Source: Gambelia wislizenii (Eukaryota; Chordata; Lepidosauria; Squamata; Crotaphytidae). From it: DNA of 64,000 bases. The position numbers and the translations under genes were made by a program. The stretch covers positions 227,148,501 to 227,212,500 of the forward strand of contig JAUMIR010000004.1 of assembly GCA_030847615.1 (NCBI GenBank), written 5' to 3'. The notes below the pieces were generated by a model that was not told the DNA's origin, searched no databases, and saw only the letters and a program-made list of their open reading frames with translations. How positions within the stretch are numbered: position 1 is the first letter of the stretch; every line of letters starts with the position of its first letter. Below, one piece after another: positions 11,861 through 22,019 of this stretch.

Positions 11861-12897
11861 GAGGGAGATGTTGAGAGCTAAGGGCTACCCCCTGTTGGTG
11901 GTAGAAACTATCCTTGCCTCTAGACGTGATTCCACACAGAGGATTTATGAATATAACTTCAGGGATTTTCGTTGGTTATGCAGAAGAAAGAAGAAAGAAG
12001 CTTAATCAGTTGGAGATATCCGTTCCTACGCTTTTAGGCTTTTTACAGGATGGAGTTGCCCCAACGCCATCAAGAGACAGGTGGCTGCTATTGTCTCAAT
12101 ACTGCCATCTGACAAGCCCCCATAGATATTGATTCATACAGATCTACGAAGGTTTCTCAAGGGGTTGTCTAATTTGGCTCCCCCTACGGTTTTCCATCAT
12201 GGGATCTGCACACGGTTCTGAAGGCTTTGACGGTCCCGCCGTTTGAACCTCTCAAGCAGGTTTCCCTGAAACATATGTCATGGAAGGTCCTATTCCTCGT
12301 GGCCGCCACATCGGCACGTAAGGTATTGGAACTAGGGGAGTTGTCTGTATGAAAGGACCTCTGCCTCATCAGGCCGGATTCAGTGGTCCTTCGTATGTGC
12401 CTGGACTTCTAACTAAAGGTGAACACTGCCTTCCATGTTTTACAGGATAACAGGATATTGTTCTTCCATCATTCTGTCCAAACCCTTTGGGAGTTGGAGA
12501 GGATTTGGCACACTCTTGATGTCCGTAGAGCGATATGGATTTACATGAAGAGGACCAACTCATTCAGAGTATCGGACTCTATGTTCGTGTCGGTACACCT
12601 GAGATACTTGCTGAGGCCGCAAATTCTTCCTCTACTTTGAACAGGTGGATTCGTGCTTGTATTGCCATCTGTTATGAGTCCCTGAATGTTCCGGTTCATG
12701 AGGGTGTTCTAGCCCACTCTAGCAGAAGTGCAGCAACTTCAGCAGCATGGGACAGGGACGCTTCCCTGGAGGAGATTTGCAGGGCAGCCACATGGAAGTC
12801 TTCATCCACATTTCTCCGTCATTATAGACTTGACAAGCTGCAGTCCACTGAAGCTGCATTTGGCAGGAGAGTTCTGCAGCAGATTGTCAGGCTCTAG
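11861..12897 (+). pseudogene. DIRS tyrosine recombinase, frameshifted
   Basis: The N-terminal core-binding part reads ILASRRDSTQRIYEYNFRDF at about 11910. The catalytic half keeps recognisable residues: arginine in FLVAATSARKVLELG (about 12300), the H-x-x-R motif in AHSSRSAATSAAW (about 12712), ATWKSSSTF (about 12790) and the nucleophile tyrosine in FLRHYRLDK (about 12825). This enzyme would insert the circular double-stranded intermediate. Several stops and shifts (near 12000, 12130, 12350 and 12410) break the gene, although the final 120 codons (12535-12897) are open. Confidence 0.85.
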
Positions 12898-12956
12898 TGG
12901 CCGGATTTTTTCTCTATGCTAGCTCCCACCCTGGTTTTTTTTGGTGGGCTTTGATA

Positions 12957-13075
12957 GATCCCAGAGAACTTGAGGATACTCTAAGGTCTCTCCACTGGGA
13001 AAAGGAACATTGGTCTTACCATTGGTCTCCCCTTTTCCAGGGGAGAGACGAAGAGTATCCTCCCCACCCGGGACG
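12957..13075 (+). repeat. DIRS internal complementary region
   Basis: Positions 13012-13060 are the reverse complement of the extreme right end 13316-13364 with few mismatches. The start (CCCAGAGAACTTGAGGATAC) is also a near-direct copy of 13302-13321. In DIRS1 such a region templates completion of the ends and circle formation. Confidence 0.8.
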
Positions 13076-13372
13076 CTGGCACACAAACACAAATATATTT
13101 TTTGTTTATGGACTGTAATCTTTTTCTTTTTTCCTGTTTGCTATTTTTTGTTTGTGTTAATGTCTTTTTCCAGGAGCTCGTATGGAGGCTTTTGTATGAA
13201 CTGACTGGAGGTGGGTTGCCCCCCCCCCATGACTTCAGGGAAAGTGGCCTACACAAAGTTTTTTTGTTACCTGCCTACCAGGAGTGAGTGGGTGGAGCTA
13301 ACCCAGAGATTTTGAGGATACTCTTCTTCTGTCCCCTGGAAAAGGACTTATCACAGGTAAGACCAACATTTC

Positions 13373-13608
13373 TTTTTCTGCTGCAGAAAAGGGGTTGAAC
13401 TTTAGTAGAATGAGCTTGCTCCATCCTGCCTTAACTCTGAAATACAGAACCTTCCCCATCATGCTTGAGATTACCTGCTGTCCATTTTTCTTTACTTCTT
13501 CAAGTGCCTGACCTGTTTAACTTTTCAGCCCTACAGCCATCCTTCAATGCTTTAAAACATCATTGCTAAACAACCTGGTTCCTTCTGAAAACAGATTCCT
13601 TTTTCCCA
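13373..13608 (+). repeat. Right copy of the duplication flanking DIRS
   Basis: Direct near-copy of 7116-7353, starting at the base after the DIRS right end and closing at CAGATTCCTTTTTCCC. See the left copy for the differences. Confidence 0.9.
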
Positions 13609-13748
13609 GCTCTATTTGGGTGAGATAATTTCTATTTCTAAATTATGGATAGAGACATTTTAACCCTCCCGGCATGATATTTTGGCCTATAGCTCCCACA
13701 GTTCTTAACCACTAGCTCAGCTTGGTAGGCCTAATGAGAATTGTAAGC

Positions 13749-13897
13749 ATTGGATGACCTTGGGAAAATCACACTCTCTCAGCTTCAGAGAAAGGTAATG
13801 GCAAACCCCCACTGAAGAAATCTTGCCAGGAAATCCCCATGATAGATTTACCTGGAGGTCACATAAGCTGGAAACAACCTGAAGGCATACAACAATA
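13749..13897 (+). mobile_element. tRNA SINE, 3' part
   Basis: Matches the body and tail of the window's tRNA SINE (GGATGACCTTGGGAAAATCA then GAAGGCATACAACAATAA). The tRNA-like head is missing or too diverged to see. Confidence 0.65.
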
Positions 13898-14849
13898 AGC
13901 TAATATAGAGGGGTGTACATTTTAGAATTGTCCTAAAACCAGATATTTAAAAGATACATTGTCCTAAAACCAGATATTTAAATGTGTTTGACAATGTAGG
14001 GGAACAGTATTATGGCATTACTGTAATTGGATTTCACAGAGGGACTTAAGGGCACAATAAAATGTTCATTTAACTTAACAGTGGCACATACTTCGATGGA
14101 AACTCAGATGTTTAATTTGAATGACTGATGTGCATTTCTCCATCTTATTTGGCAAATATCAGTTGCTCCCATCAGAAATCTTGTCAAAGAAGTCAAAATT
14201 AATGTCCTACTAAACAAATGTCTAGAAACTTTAAAGGCTGAAAAAATGTTTCCTCGCATAGTTTTTTTGGCAATGAGGAATGGAACTAGAATGCCAGAGA
14301 ACCACAAGGGAGGTTACTCTCATGCTATTTCTTGCCAAGCCCTAAGTGGAAATGCTAGAAGTTTTATGAGAAAGCTGGGCTGTCTCAGGACAGGAGTTCA
14401 GGCCAAAGGTGTAGGCTGCATAGTTCTCATGTATTTCAAATGGCTACACAAAATGCTTCTTTGTAAACCCTTGACTCTTTGTTGTCTTCAACACTTTGTT
14501 TTCCACCCCATGTTCTTGTGTTATGTCCCAATTATTCTTTGCTGTTTGGAGGCTCCAACTTGCACATGGCACACACAAGATGCAAAGGTTCAATGTCTTT
14601 GGCTCCAATGTGAGAGAGGAGCAGTAGTTCCACATACTTCCTTTGGACACCACAAGAAATCCATTTGCTAAGGAGCTCTCTGTGTACTCCAGAACAGAAT
14701 GAGGCCTTATGGTACAGTTCTGTGTACTGCACCATGTAGTTGAGCCCACTGAGTAAAGCTTTCATGGAGGCATGTGTTTCTAGAACTCAGCACCCATGAA
14801 GTCATGTCACCTGACAACAGAGCCTAAAAATTCTGCAGATGGAATGATA
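13898..14849. other. Unassigned DNA with a small tandem duplication
   Basis: ATTGTCCTAAAACCAGATAT occurs twice in tandem, about 35 bp apart, within 13927-13981. Nothing else is recognisable. Confidence 0.45.
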
Positions 14850-15039
14850 CGAGGCCTGTCTATTAAATAATGAGACTGTTTCTACCTTTCAGACAAATCA
14901 GGGAGAACTAATTGTGAATGCTTGAGCAGTGACCTTGAACATGTCTGAACCTGCATGGCAAACATCAACACTCTTGGCCATTCAGTTAATTGTCAGTTGT
15001 CATTTAAAGCAGCTGTGTTGTCTATTGTGTGCTGGAAAA

Positions 15040-16245
15040 ATGCTAAGTTCAAAAGTCGAGCAACATGTCAATTTGAAATTTTTAGTAAAATTGAACAAAA
15101 TACCAATGGAATCTTTTCAGATGCTTACTGAGGCCTATGGGGAAAAAGACTGCATGTCTTGTGCTTGTGTGTTTGAGTGGCACAAAAAATTCAGAGAGGG
15201 ACGTGAGAATGTGGAAGATGATGAACGCCTTGGATGACATTCCACTTCAAGAACTGAAGGAATTGTGTAAAAAATCAACCAGATTGTTTGAGAAGACTGC
15301 CGACTCAGTGTTTGAATGATAGCTGAAGCCGTGAACATTGATAAAGACACTGCATGGAAAATTTTGCATGAGATCTCAACATGAGAAAGGTTTGTGCCAA
15401 GATGGTCCCGAGGGTCCTCACACCAGAGCAAAAAGAGTGCCACAAGGAAATTTGCGCTGACATTCTGCAGCAACTTGAGGCAGACCCAAACCTTTTTCAA
15501 AAAGGCATCACTTGTGATGAAACCCGGATCTTCTAGTATGACCCTGAGAGAAAATGACAGTCAATGTACTGGAAAACATAATCATCACCAAGAATGAAAA
15601 AAGCACGTCAAAGCAAGTCCACCTTCAAAGCCATGATCATTGTTGTTTTTTTACATCAGAGGCGTAATTTTGGCAGAATGGGTTCTAGAAGGGAGAAAAG
15701 TGAATCAGCATTATTATAAAGAAGTTTTGACAAAGCTGAGAGAAAGAGTAAGGAAAAAAGTGCCAGAACTGTGGGAAAATGGTTTCATTTTTCATCAAGC
15801 CTGCTCGCACAGCACTTTCTGTGAAGCAGTTATTGGCTGATAAACGCATTACTACACTTGAACATCCTCCATATTCCACAGATTTGGCACCATGCAATAT
15901 TTTTCTTTTCTCTAAAATGAAATTGGTGCTTAAAGAAACACATTTTGAGTCAGTTGATGCAGTAAAGAAGAAAATGGCAGATGTGTTGAACCAGTTGACA
16001 GAGGACTTTTTCGGACGGCGATTTGTAACACAAGCAGCCTCGTCCCCGTTGCGAGGCTGCTGTACTGCAGGGAGGGCGTTTTGGATGACGCTGTTCCCGT
16101 GCCGATACTGTTACAGAAGAGCTGGGAGGCTGCAGTGCTATATTTGGCGATTTTCTAATCACGGTCAACTTCCACGCCTTTGACCAGTGGAAAACAAGAC
16201 AGCATCAGTGTGTGAGCGTGAACAGGGAGTAAGTATATTGAAGGA
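15040..16245 (+). pseudogene. mariner transposase pseudogene
   Basis: The N-terminal helix-turn-helix part reads VEQHVNLKFLVKLNKIPMES and VFEWHKKFREGRENVEDDE (15054-15234). Later pieces include MRKVCAKMVPRVLTPEQKE-like sequence near 15380, TCDET with the first catalytic aspartate near 15510, YYKEVLTKLRERV near 15710 and LEHPPYSTDLAPC near 15860. The second catalytic aspartate motif (HQDN in the family) is destroyed by a deletion near 15797, and the third position reads CN instead of CD. Several frameshifts are present. This enzyme would normally cut and paste the element at TA. Confidence 0.85.
16009..16167. mobile_element. 159-bp insertion inside mariner
   Basis: The mariner codons E-D-F-H run on if bases 16009-16167 plus one ACTT are removed; ACTT occurs at 16005-16008 and 16168-16171. 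The insert is G+C-richer than the mariner and contains a perfect 9-bp stem, GCAGCCTCG at 16034-16042 and CGAGGCTGC at 16052-16060. Only weak terminal symmetry is seen (GGACGGCGATTTG versus the complement of CTAATCACGGTCA). Confidence 0.6.
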
Positions 16246-16345
16246 GAGAAGCATTATAATTGTAATACATATAAATAAAGATGGGTTATTGTATCAGTCT
16301 CGTTATTTAATAGACAGACAAATTAGGAAATGTACCATAAATGCA

Positions 16346-16600
16346 CATACCCACCAACTGTCCCAGCTTGTCAGGGACAGTCCCAGGTAATCCCCTGTCA
16401 TCCCATTTTCAACGTGCAAAAGTAGTTTGTACTCTGTTAACTTAGCGGGGGGGACAGACCCTTGTCCTTCCCAGTAGACTCAGGCAAAAGCAAACTGGTG
16501 CAGACTCTCTTAGCTTGTGTGTCCTTTCTCATTAAGAGCACTCTGATGTTGCTGGGGAACACATGTCCCACTTTTCATCTGTGAAGTGTTGGAGGGCAGG
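16346..16600 (-). mobile_element. CATACCCTCCAAC-family MITE, shortened
   Basis: The ends are CATACCCACCAACTGTCCC and GTGTTGGAGGGCAGG. Interior phrases match the reverse of the copies at 24999 and 51120, with part of the middle missing. Target duplication not resolved. Confidence 0.6.
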
Positions 16601-17445
16601 GGGGCGGATATGCATGTATTTTTAGTGTGCTTCATTTTAGTGCTATTCAGCTCTCTACATCCTTCACAGCTGGAAGATTGGTGAAGGTGTTCTGAATGTT
16701 CTGATAGTGTCATCACAAGATCTCAGTTGCCAGAGTTCCCGGTGAAGAGAGGTTAATACTAAATTCAAAACAATAAGGAAGAATGCAGGAAGAAGACGTT
16801 CTTTTTAGCAATTATATAACAGTTTCCTCCCCTCCTCCATTCCTTTTGAGATCACCTCTTTTTCAAGGGAAAGTTTTCTTGACATTTAAATCAAGGCAGC
16901 AGGGTTGCTCAAAACCACTTCAGAAATGATGGCTGATTGAGACAGGTTCAGTTAGTCATCATCTTGAAGTATGTTTGAGCAGCTCCACTGCCTTGACTTA
17001 GTAATTGTCAAGATTTTTTCTCTTGAGAAAGTGTTTATCTTGAAACCTCTTGGGAATAACCACTAAGCCAGTTTAAATCTATGGGGCAAGTATGTCTAAA
17101 TCTTGCTGCAGAGACAAACAGCATGGTGGTGTTTACTGGAAAATGCAAATGGCATTGATATGGCTTTGCTTGTGTCAAATCTGTTATGCACAACAGATAG
17201 TACATTTAACACAATCAGAATAAAAGCTGTAATCCTAGGCACACTTACTTGGGATTTAGCCATATTGGTATTCAATAAGACTCCTCTCCAAGTAGACATG
17301 TATAGGACTGTGCTCTGAGATTATATTTCTTCTGAACAGGAATTCTCTTGGATTTGCCAACCTAACTGAGGATCATGGCTGTTCCTTCTATCCACCAGTG
17401 TCCAAACAACTATAGGAAAAATTCTTCAAGATTTCTTTGGATATA
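16601..17445. other. Unassigned non-coding DNA
   Basis: No gene or repeat recognised. Confidence 0.45.
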
Positions 17446-17675
17446 CAGTTGTCCTTTCATATTCGCTGGGGTTTGGTTCCAGGACCCCCCGTGGATACCA
17501 AAATCCGTGAATACTCAAGTCCCATTATATGCAATGGCATAGCAAAATGCTGTCCCTTATATAAGATGGCAAAATCAAGGTTTGCTTTTTGGATTATTAT
17601 TTTTTAAAGAATATTTTCAAGCCGTGAATACTTAAATCCGTGGATACCAAATCCGTGGATACGGAGGGACAACTG
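17446..17675 (+). mobile_element. Tigger-like MITE, 230 bp
   Basis: Starts CAGTTGTCCTTTCATATTCG and ends GGAGGGACAACTG, with TA on each side (17444-17445 and 17676-17677). Very similar to 53268-53500. The GTGGATACCAAAATCCGTGA phrasing resembles Tigger-derived non-autonomous elements. Confidence 0.8.
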
Positions 17676-17677
17676 TA

Positions 17678-18649
17678 CTGTAATGTTAAAGTTCTTATAA
17701 AGCCAGCATCACAAATTTCCACCTAATTTCATTTCCTTTGGTACACAATGTCATCAAAGATAGAAAGGAAAGATTTCTTAGAAGACATGAATAATAACAG
17801 GTGCTTTCAGGGTACCAGTAGGTTTAATGATCATACAGTATATTAAATCTAATTATAATGCATTATCCCCTGTGGACTCATATGTTTTGCTCAAGAGATT
17901 TATTCATATTCAGTAACTGCATTTACTTCCCCTATGAATCAGTTTCTTGATTGTGCTGTTCTGAAACCACATTTACATATGCTTTTAACAAACTGTATAT
18001 CATAGATTTTCGTTGGGTTTTTTTCTGGGCTGTGAGGCCATGTTCTGGAAGAGTTTACTTTTGATGTTTCATCTGCATCTGTGGCTGGCATGTTCAGAGA
18101 ATGGTTGGGTAGGAGTGTGTGTGGAGTTTATATACTGTGAACCCCTGTTGGGGAGTATATATGAATTTGTGTATTTTAATGGTTAGTTTCTGGGTGTACA
18201 AATGCAAAGAAGATTAGTGTCTGTTTGGCTAATGGTTGGTTGATGGCCCATTATCTGCTGGCCTGCAATGCTTTATTTTAGGGGGCCCATATGTTTATCT
18301 CAGGTCAGTGTAACCTAACTCAACCTAAGCGATTCACAGTACAGGATATTCAGATTATTACTAATAATGTTTTTGCAGGAGGAAGTGTTACTATGGGGGC
18401 TCCCACAATGATGGGTCCCCCTGTGGATGCTGACACCCCTGGTGCCTTAAACCAGCCCTGGACTTGGGATAAAAAGACAGTTGGGAGGGGGAAAACAGTT
18501 GGCTTTTGCATTTAACCCCTCTGTTTGCCTGCATTCTGATTTATGCTTTTATAGCTGCCCAGCAATTCAGTGTATTAATAAGATACAGGGCTGGAAAAAT
18601 AGAAGACCTTAACAACCCTTTTGGAAATATGGTTTGTTGTGTGGAACAA
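17678..18649. other. Unassigned, includes a repeat-like stretch
   Basis: About 18013-18250 (GGGCTGTGAGGCCATGTTCT, CATCTGTGGCTGGCATGTTC) reads like a known class of reptile interspersed repeat, but I cannot name it. No gene is supported. Confidence 0.35.
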
Positions 18650-19250
18650 TCCCAGTTTACTTGTGAACATTTCACAGATGAAAAACGGGGATGCATGTAG
18701 CCAAGGAAAGGCAGAGCATGGTCAAGATGGCAAAAGTTGTTAATGGGGAAGAATAGACAAACTAGGAAAGGTGGCAGCAGTTTGCTGGGACGGGCAAGAT
18801 TCTGTCCCCTCCTCTCGTCTCCCATCTGCTGAGTTAACTGAGTGCAAACTACTTTTGCACTTTGAACTCAGTTTGCAGCAATTGATGTAACCTAAGGAGA
18901 TCCACTGTAGTGTAGTGGTTTGAACATTGGATTACGATTCTAGAGACCAGGGTTCAAATCCCTGCTCAACCAACGAAACCCACTATGTGACCTTGAGCAA
19001 GTTACACTCAGCCTCAGAGGAAGGTAAAGGCAAATCCCCTCTGAACAAGTCTTGTCAAGAAAACCCCATGATAGGTTCGCCTTAGGGTTGCTATAAGTTG
19101 AAAATGACTTGAAGGCACACAACAACAACAAGGGCCAGGGCCAGTGGGAGAGGATAGAGAAACTCAGACATTTTAAAAGCCGCTAAAAAAGTAGGATAAC
19201 TGAGGATTGATTGGGAGTATCCCTGCCAAATTTGGAAAGCTAGAGGGCTG
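18650..19250 (+). mobile_element. CATACCCTCCAAC-family MITE split by a SINE
   Basis: Body phrases (CAAAAGTTGTTAATGGGGAA, GAGTTAACTGAGTGCAAACT, ACATTTTAAAAGCCGCTAAA) match 24999-25992 and 51120-51476. A tRNA SINE interrupts it at 18898-19131. Both terminal repeats are eroded, so the limits are approximate. Confidence 0.6.
18898..19131 (+). mobile_element. tRNA-derived SINE, full length
   Basis: Head GATCCACTGTAGTGTAGTGG with A-box character, B-box GGTTCAAATCC at about 18951, then GAGGAAGGTAAAGGCAAATC and ATGATAGGTTCGCC, ending in GAAGGCACACAACAACAACA. This is the best single example of the family in the window. Confidence 0.85.
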
Positions 19251-20243
19251 AAATGGATGGTACTAAACAAGCGGGGGCCAGTCAGCATCTTCTGATCCCA
19301 AAGGTAGGGCCTGATCAAGTCCACGATGGTCCTTAGGCTAGTTGTATATAAAAGTGCTCGTATTTTGTTCCAGAACTGCCTGTGTTCTGAACAAAATTCT
19401 TGGAATACAAGTGATACATATGAATGTATACAAACAGCTTAGGGTAATTAACATGAATTGTGCACAGACTAGTCACTCTATTAACTTTTGTGGTATCTGG
19501 GAAAATGCTTCTTCTACAGAGGCTGCCAAAAAGCCATAGTGTTCTGGAACCTCTTTAGAATTTTGGCATTGGGAAATGAACCCTCCGTCCTTAGGTGAAT
19601 GACATCAGTACTGTGGGAAACAGGAAGTGCTGTTCTGCTTCTGTCTTTGATGGAGCTAAGAAGTATTGGGAGCTTCATTCCCAGCAAATCTTACACATCT
19701 GTGAAAGAGGCCAAGGCTACTCAGAAACAAGTTTAGATATGCTGGGTACTCAGAATTTGCAGTTCAAGATATATTCCTTGCTATTTGATGTGTTTTAACA
19801 TAGAGGTGGCGTTGCCTTCTGATTAAGGGCATGGACTAGGACAGCCTTTCCCAACTTGGCCCTCCATGTTTATTGGAGATGCTGTCTGTAGAAGAAGAGA
19901 TTTACACTCCAACACATCTGTAAGGATGGGTTACGAGGTGGAAGTTTTTGGTTCAAATCTCATCTACTGTTTATCAGTTTTGTCTATCTATAACTGTATA
20001 GACATCTGAATCATCTGCAATATGGGTATAATATACTAGCCAAGATTATTTAATTACCAGCAAGGGTTGGGAAGGACTTTTAAGCAGCTTTCAGAAACAT
20101 CTCATCCCAGTAATGCTGGTGTTACTTCACCAGGGCCTACAATAGCTAAAGATATTGCTACGCTAGCCAAAAAACAAAAAACAAAACAAAACAAAAACAC
20201 AAAAAAAACCATGACTCAGTACTATTGAGCTTTGTTCGACCAA
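19251..20243. other. Unassigned DNA
   Basis: Degenerate repeat-like phrases occur near 19840-19930, and an A-rich run of AAAACAAAAC units at 20168-20212. No gene is seen. Confidence 0.4.
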
Positions 20244-20835
20244 GGACATTATCATACTAGCCTGTAAAAACCCTGTAACTCCACAAGTGAGGATAGCAGA
20301 AACACATCGCTGTAATCACACATGAGAACCGCCATGGAATTATCGCATGATGACCACTAGCACTTTAAGAATGGGAGTCTACTTCCATGATTTACCATGG
20401 GCGAGATTTCAGTGGTTCTTGCAAAAAGACACAAGCGCACTTAAAACTCCAAAAACCCTTTATTTCACAAAGTAAATGGAAAAATAAGGACTGAAACAAA
20501 CCTAAAACTGTTGAAACTAAACGGGACAGTTTATAAAAAGAGCATCCTGTGCTTCATTTTTACGTTCTCACCCGGTAGTTTTCTCACTGAGGACCGCCCA
20601 TTCACGCTGTGATCTTGCAATTACAATGGGACATGTTTTCGCACACCCTTGATACCATGAAAAAGCAGTATTGATGATCTATTGATGGCATGTCCTGTCA
20701 ATTAGAAGCAATGCCTTATTCGCAGCTAGGGCACGGAGTAACCACGTGAAGATGATGATGTCATGCAATAGCCACACCCATTTGCGCTACCATGACGTCT
20801 TAATCTTGCAATTTTTGCAGTGTCTGATCAAGTCC
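20244..20835 (-). mobile_element. Harbinger-like MITE, 592 bp
   Basis: TIR GGACATTATCATAC at 20244 and GTCTGATCAAGTCC ending at 20835. CAA flanks both sides (20241-20243 and 20836-20838). It belongs with the copies at 23900 and 53234 (shared start CTGTAACTCC and phrases ACCACTAGCACTTTAAGAA and AAGAGCATCCTGTGCTTCAT). On the minus strand a donor-like GGGTGAGAA has its GT at 20581/20580. Confidence 0.75.
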
Positions 20836-20838
20836 CAA

Positions 20839-21460
20839 GGCACTTTAGAAGCAATCCTATCCTTCCCAAATAAGCAAAGAATCTTTCTGAATTAATAAAG
20901 AATGCACCATTAGCAACATTTGCAAAATCTACTAACAAGGGATTCATAAAGCCTTTTGATTTGCTCTTTTTAACATGCCTGTAAATTCTGAGATAGGGAT
21001 ACTTTACCTTCCTTCTGTTCTTTGGGTTTCCTTCTCTGGATGCGATCCTCTGCACATTTACCTGGGGGTTGTTGGAAAACTTGTGAGAGAGTAGTGGATC
21101 TCTTTAGCAAAGTTATTAGATTAGCAACGCAGAAGCTGAACAATAAGAATAATCAGTCCCGTGCCCACTTTTACACACAGGGTCTAGCACACAAAAAAAG
21201 TTAATGTTCTTTGTAAAAATATATAAACATAGCTTTGCTTAGTAATACTTGCATATGTCAGATACCATGTTCTAATGAAGGGAAAAGAGATAAGAGGAAA
21301 ATGTTTGCTGGTTAGAGTGATGCAGGAAGTGAATGGGTGTGGAAAAGCAAACAGGAACAGCAAATATGCAAACTAGTAATTAGAGTAGGCATGCTGAGGT
21401 TGCTAACAACCAGGAGTAAGTGCCTATGGGCCCAGTGGAACCATATGTAGGATTGTACGG
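20839..21460. other. Unassigned non-coding DNA
   Basis: No recognised element. Confidence 0.45.
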
Positions 21461-21463
21461 TTA

Positions 21464-22016
21464 GGACTTTATCAGACGAGTCAAATACGGTGTCATAAGG
21501 ATGCCTAATGATTGTGAAAGGGCGCACATACCAGATGACGTTGCCCTTTCGTGATCATATATTGTTTAAAAAACATACTTTTTTATTGATGGTCCAAGCT
21601 GTCAATTGATCCCCCCATAGCGATTTTCTGCTGGCATTGCCAGAGTTTGAATGCATGTGCCATTGTATTCATGTGAATGCAGCGTGAATGGGCAAACACT
21701 TCTGGGTGAGCCAGGTAGGGTACATTCTTTTTATGACACCCCTGTTTACTTCAGACTTTTAAAGTGTGTTTTTGTGCTTTGGTGTAGTTTTTATGTCTTT
21801 GTTTTTTAATTTCCCACGTGAGTGTCTTCTCGTGACATTTGGTGAGATTTTAAATCAGGAAGTGAACAGAGCTCCGTTCACTCCCTATTAGTGCCTGAGA
21901 AGCCTCTTTAACGGGAACAAGGTAAGGTCTGGTGGGGGGAGTTCTTTTGCTGGCATAAAAATGCCACAGTTTGTGCCAGCAAAAGAACTTTTGAGGAGGG
22001 TGGACTGATAAAGTCC
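21464..22016 (+). mobile_element. Harbinger-like MITE, 553 bp
   Basis: TIR GGACTTTATCAG at 21464 with the exact complement ending at 22016 and TTA on both sides (21461-21463 and 22017-22019). Donor-like sites are CAG-GTAGGG (GT 21715) and AAG-GTAAGG (GT 21922). A hairpin of GTTCTTTTGCTGGCATA and TGCCAGCAAAAGAAC lies at about 21942-21988, close to the right end. Confidence 0.8.
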
Positions 22017-22019
22017 TTA

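Larger units (their letters stand above)
7354..13372 (+). mobile_element. DIRS-like retrotransposon, full length, decayed
   Basis: About 6.0 kb. The termini are inverted: 7352-7448 (CTCCTGGTAGGCAGGTAACA) matches the complement of 13199-13294. Beyond the right inverted repeat the element continues to about 13372, and its last 49 bases (13316-13364) are complementary to 13012-13060, an internal complementary region just after the recombinase gene. Domain order is gag, RT, RNase H with C-terminal extension, tyrosine recombinase, as in DIRS1-like elements. No integrase or LTRs are present. Frameshifts and stops break every open frame, and a CR1 tail has inserted in gag. It differs from LTR elements by integrating through a tyrosine recombinase. 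Confidence 0.93.
14850..16323 (+). mobile_element. mariner element, inactive
   Basis: TA dinucleotides flank at 14848-14849 and 16324-16325. The inner 19 bases of the inverted repeats are CTATTAAATAATGAGACTG at 14860-14878 and CAGTCTCGTTATTTAATAG at 16296-16314, with one mismatch. The body encodes a broken mariner transposase and ends with the REYIEG-like tail near 16235. A 159-bp foreign insert sits at 16009-16167. Confidence 0.88.

Noticed and set aside
16001..16020. GAGGACTTTTTCGGACGG as a Harbinger-like left TIR
   Set aside because: GGACTT belongs to the mariner codons and the right end lacks the complement.
15040..16245. Functional mariner transposase
   Set aside because: Frameshifts, loss of the second catalytic aspartate, CD changed to CN, and a 159-bp insertion.
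18899..18975. tRNA gene
   Set aside because: A- and B-box-like motifs only; no credible cloverleaf, and followed by the SINE body and AAC tail.
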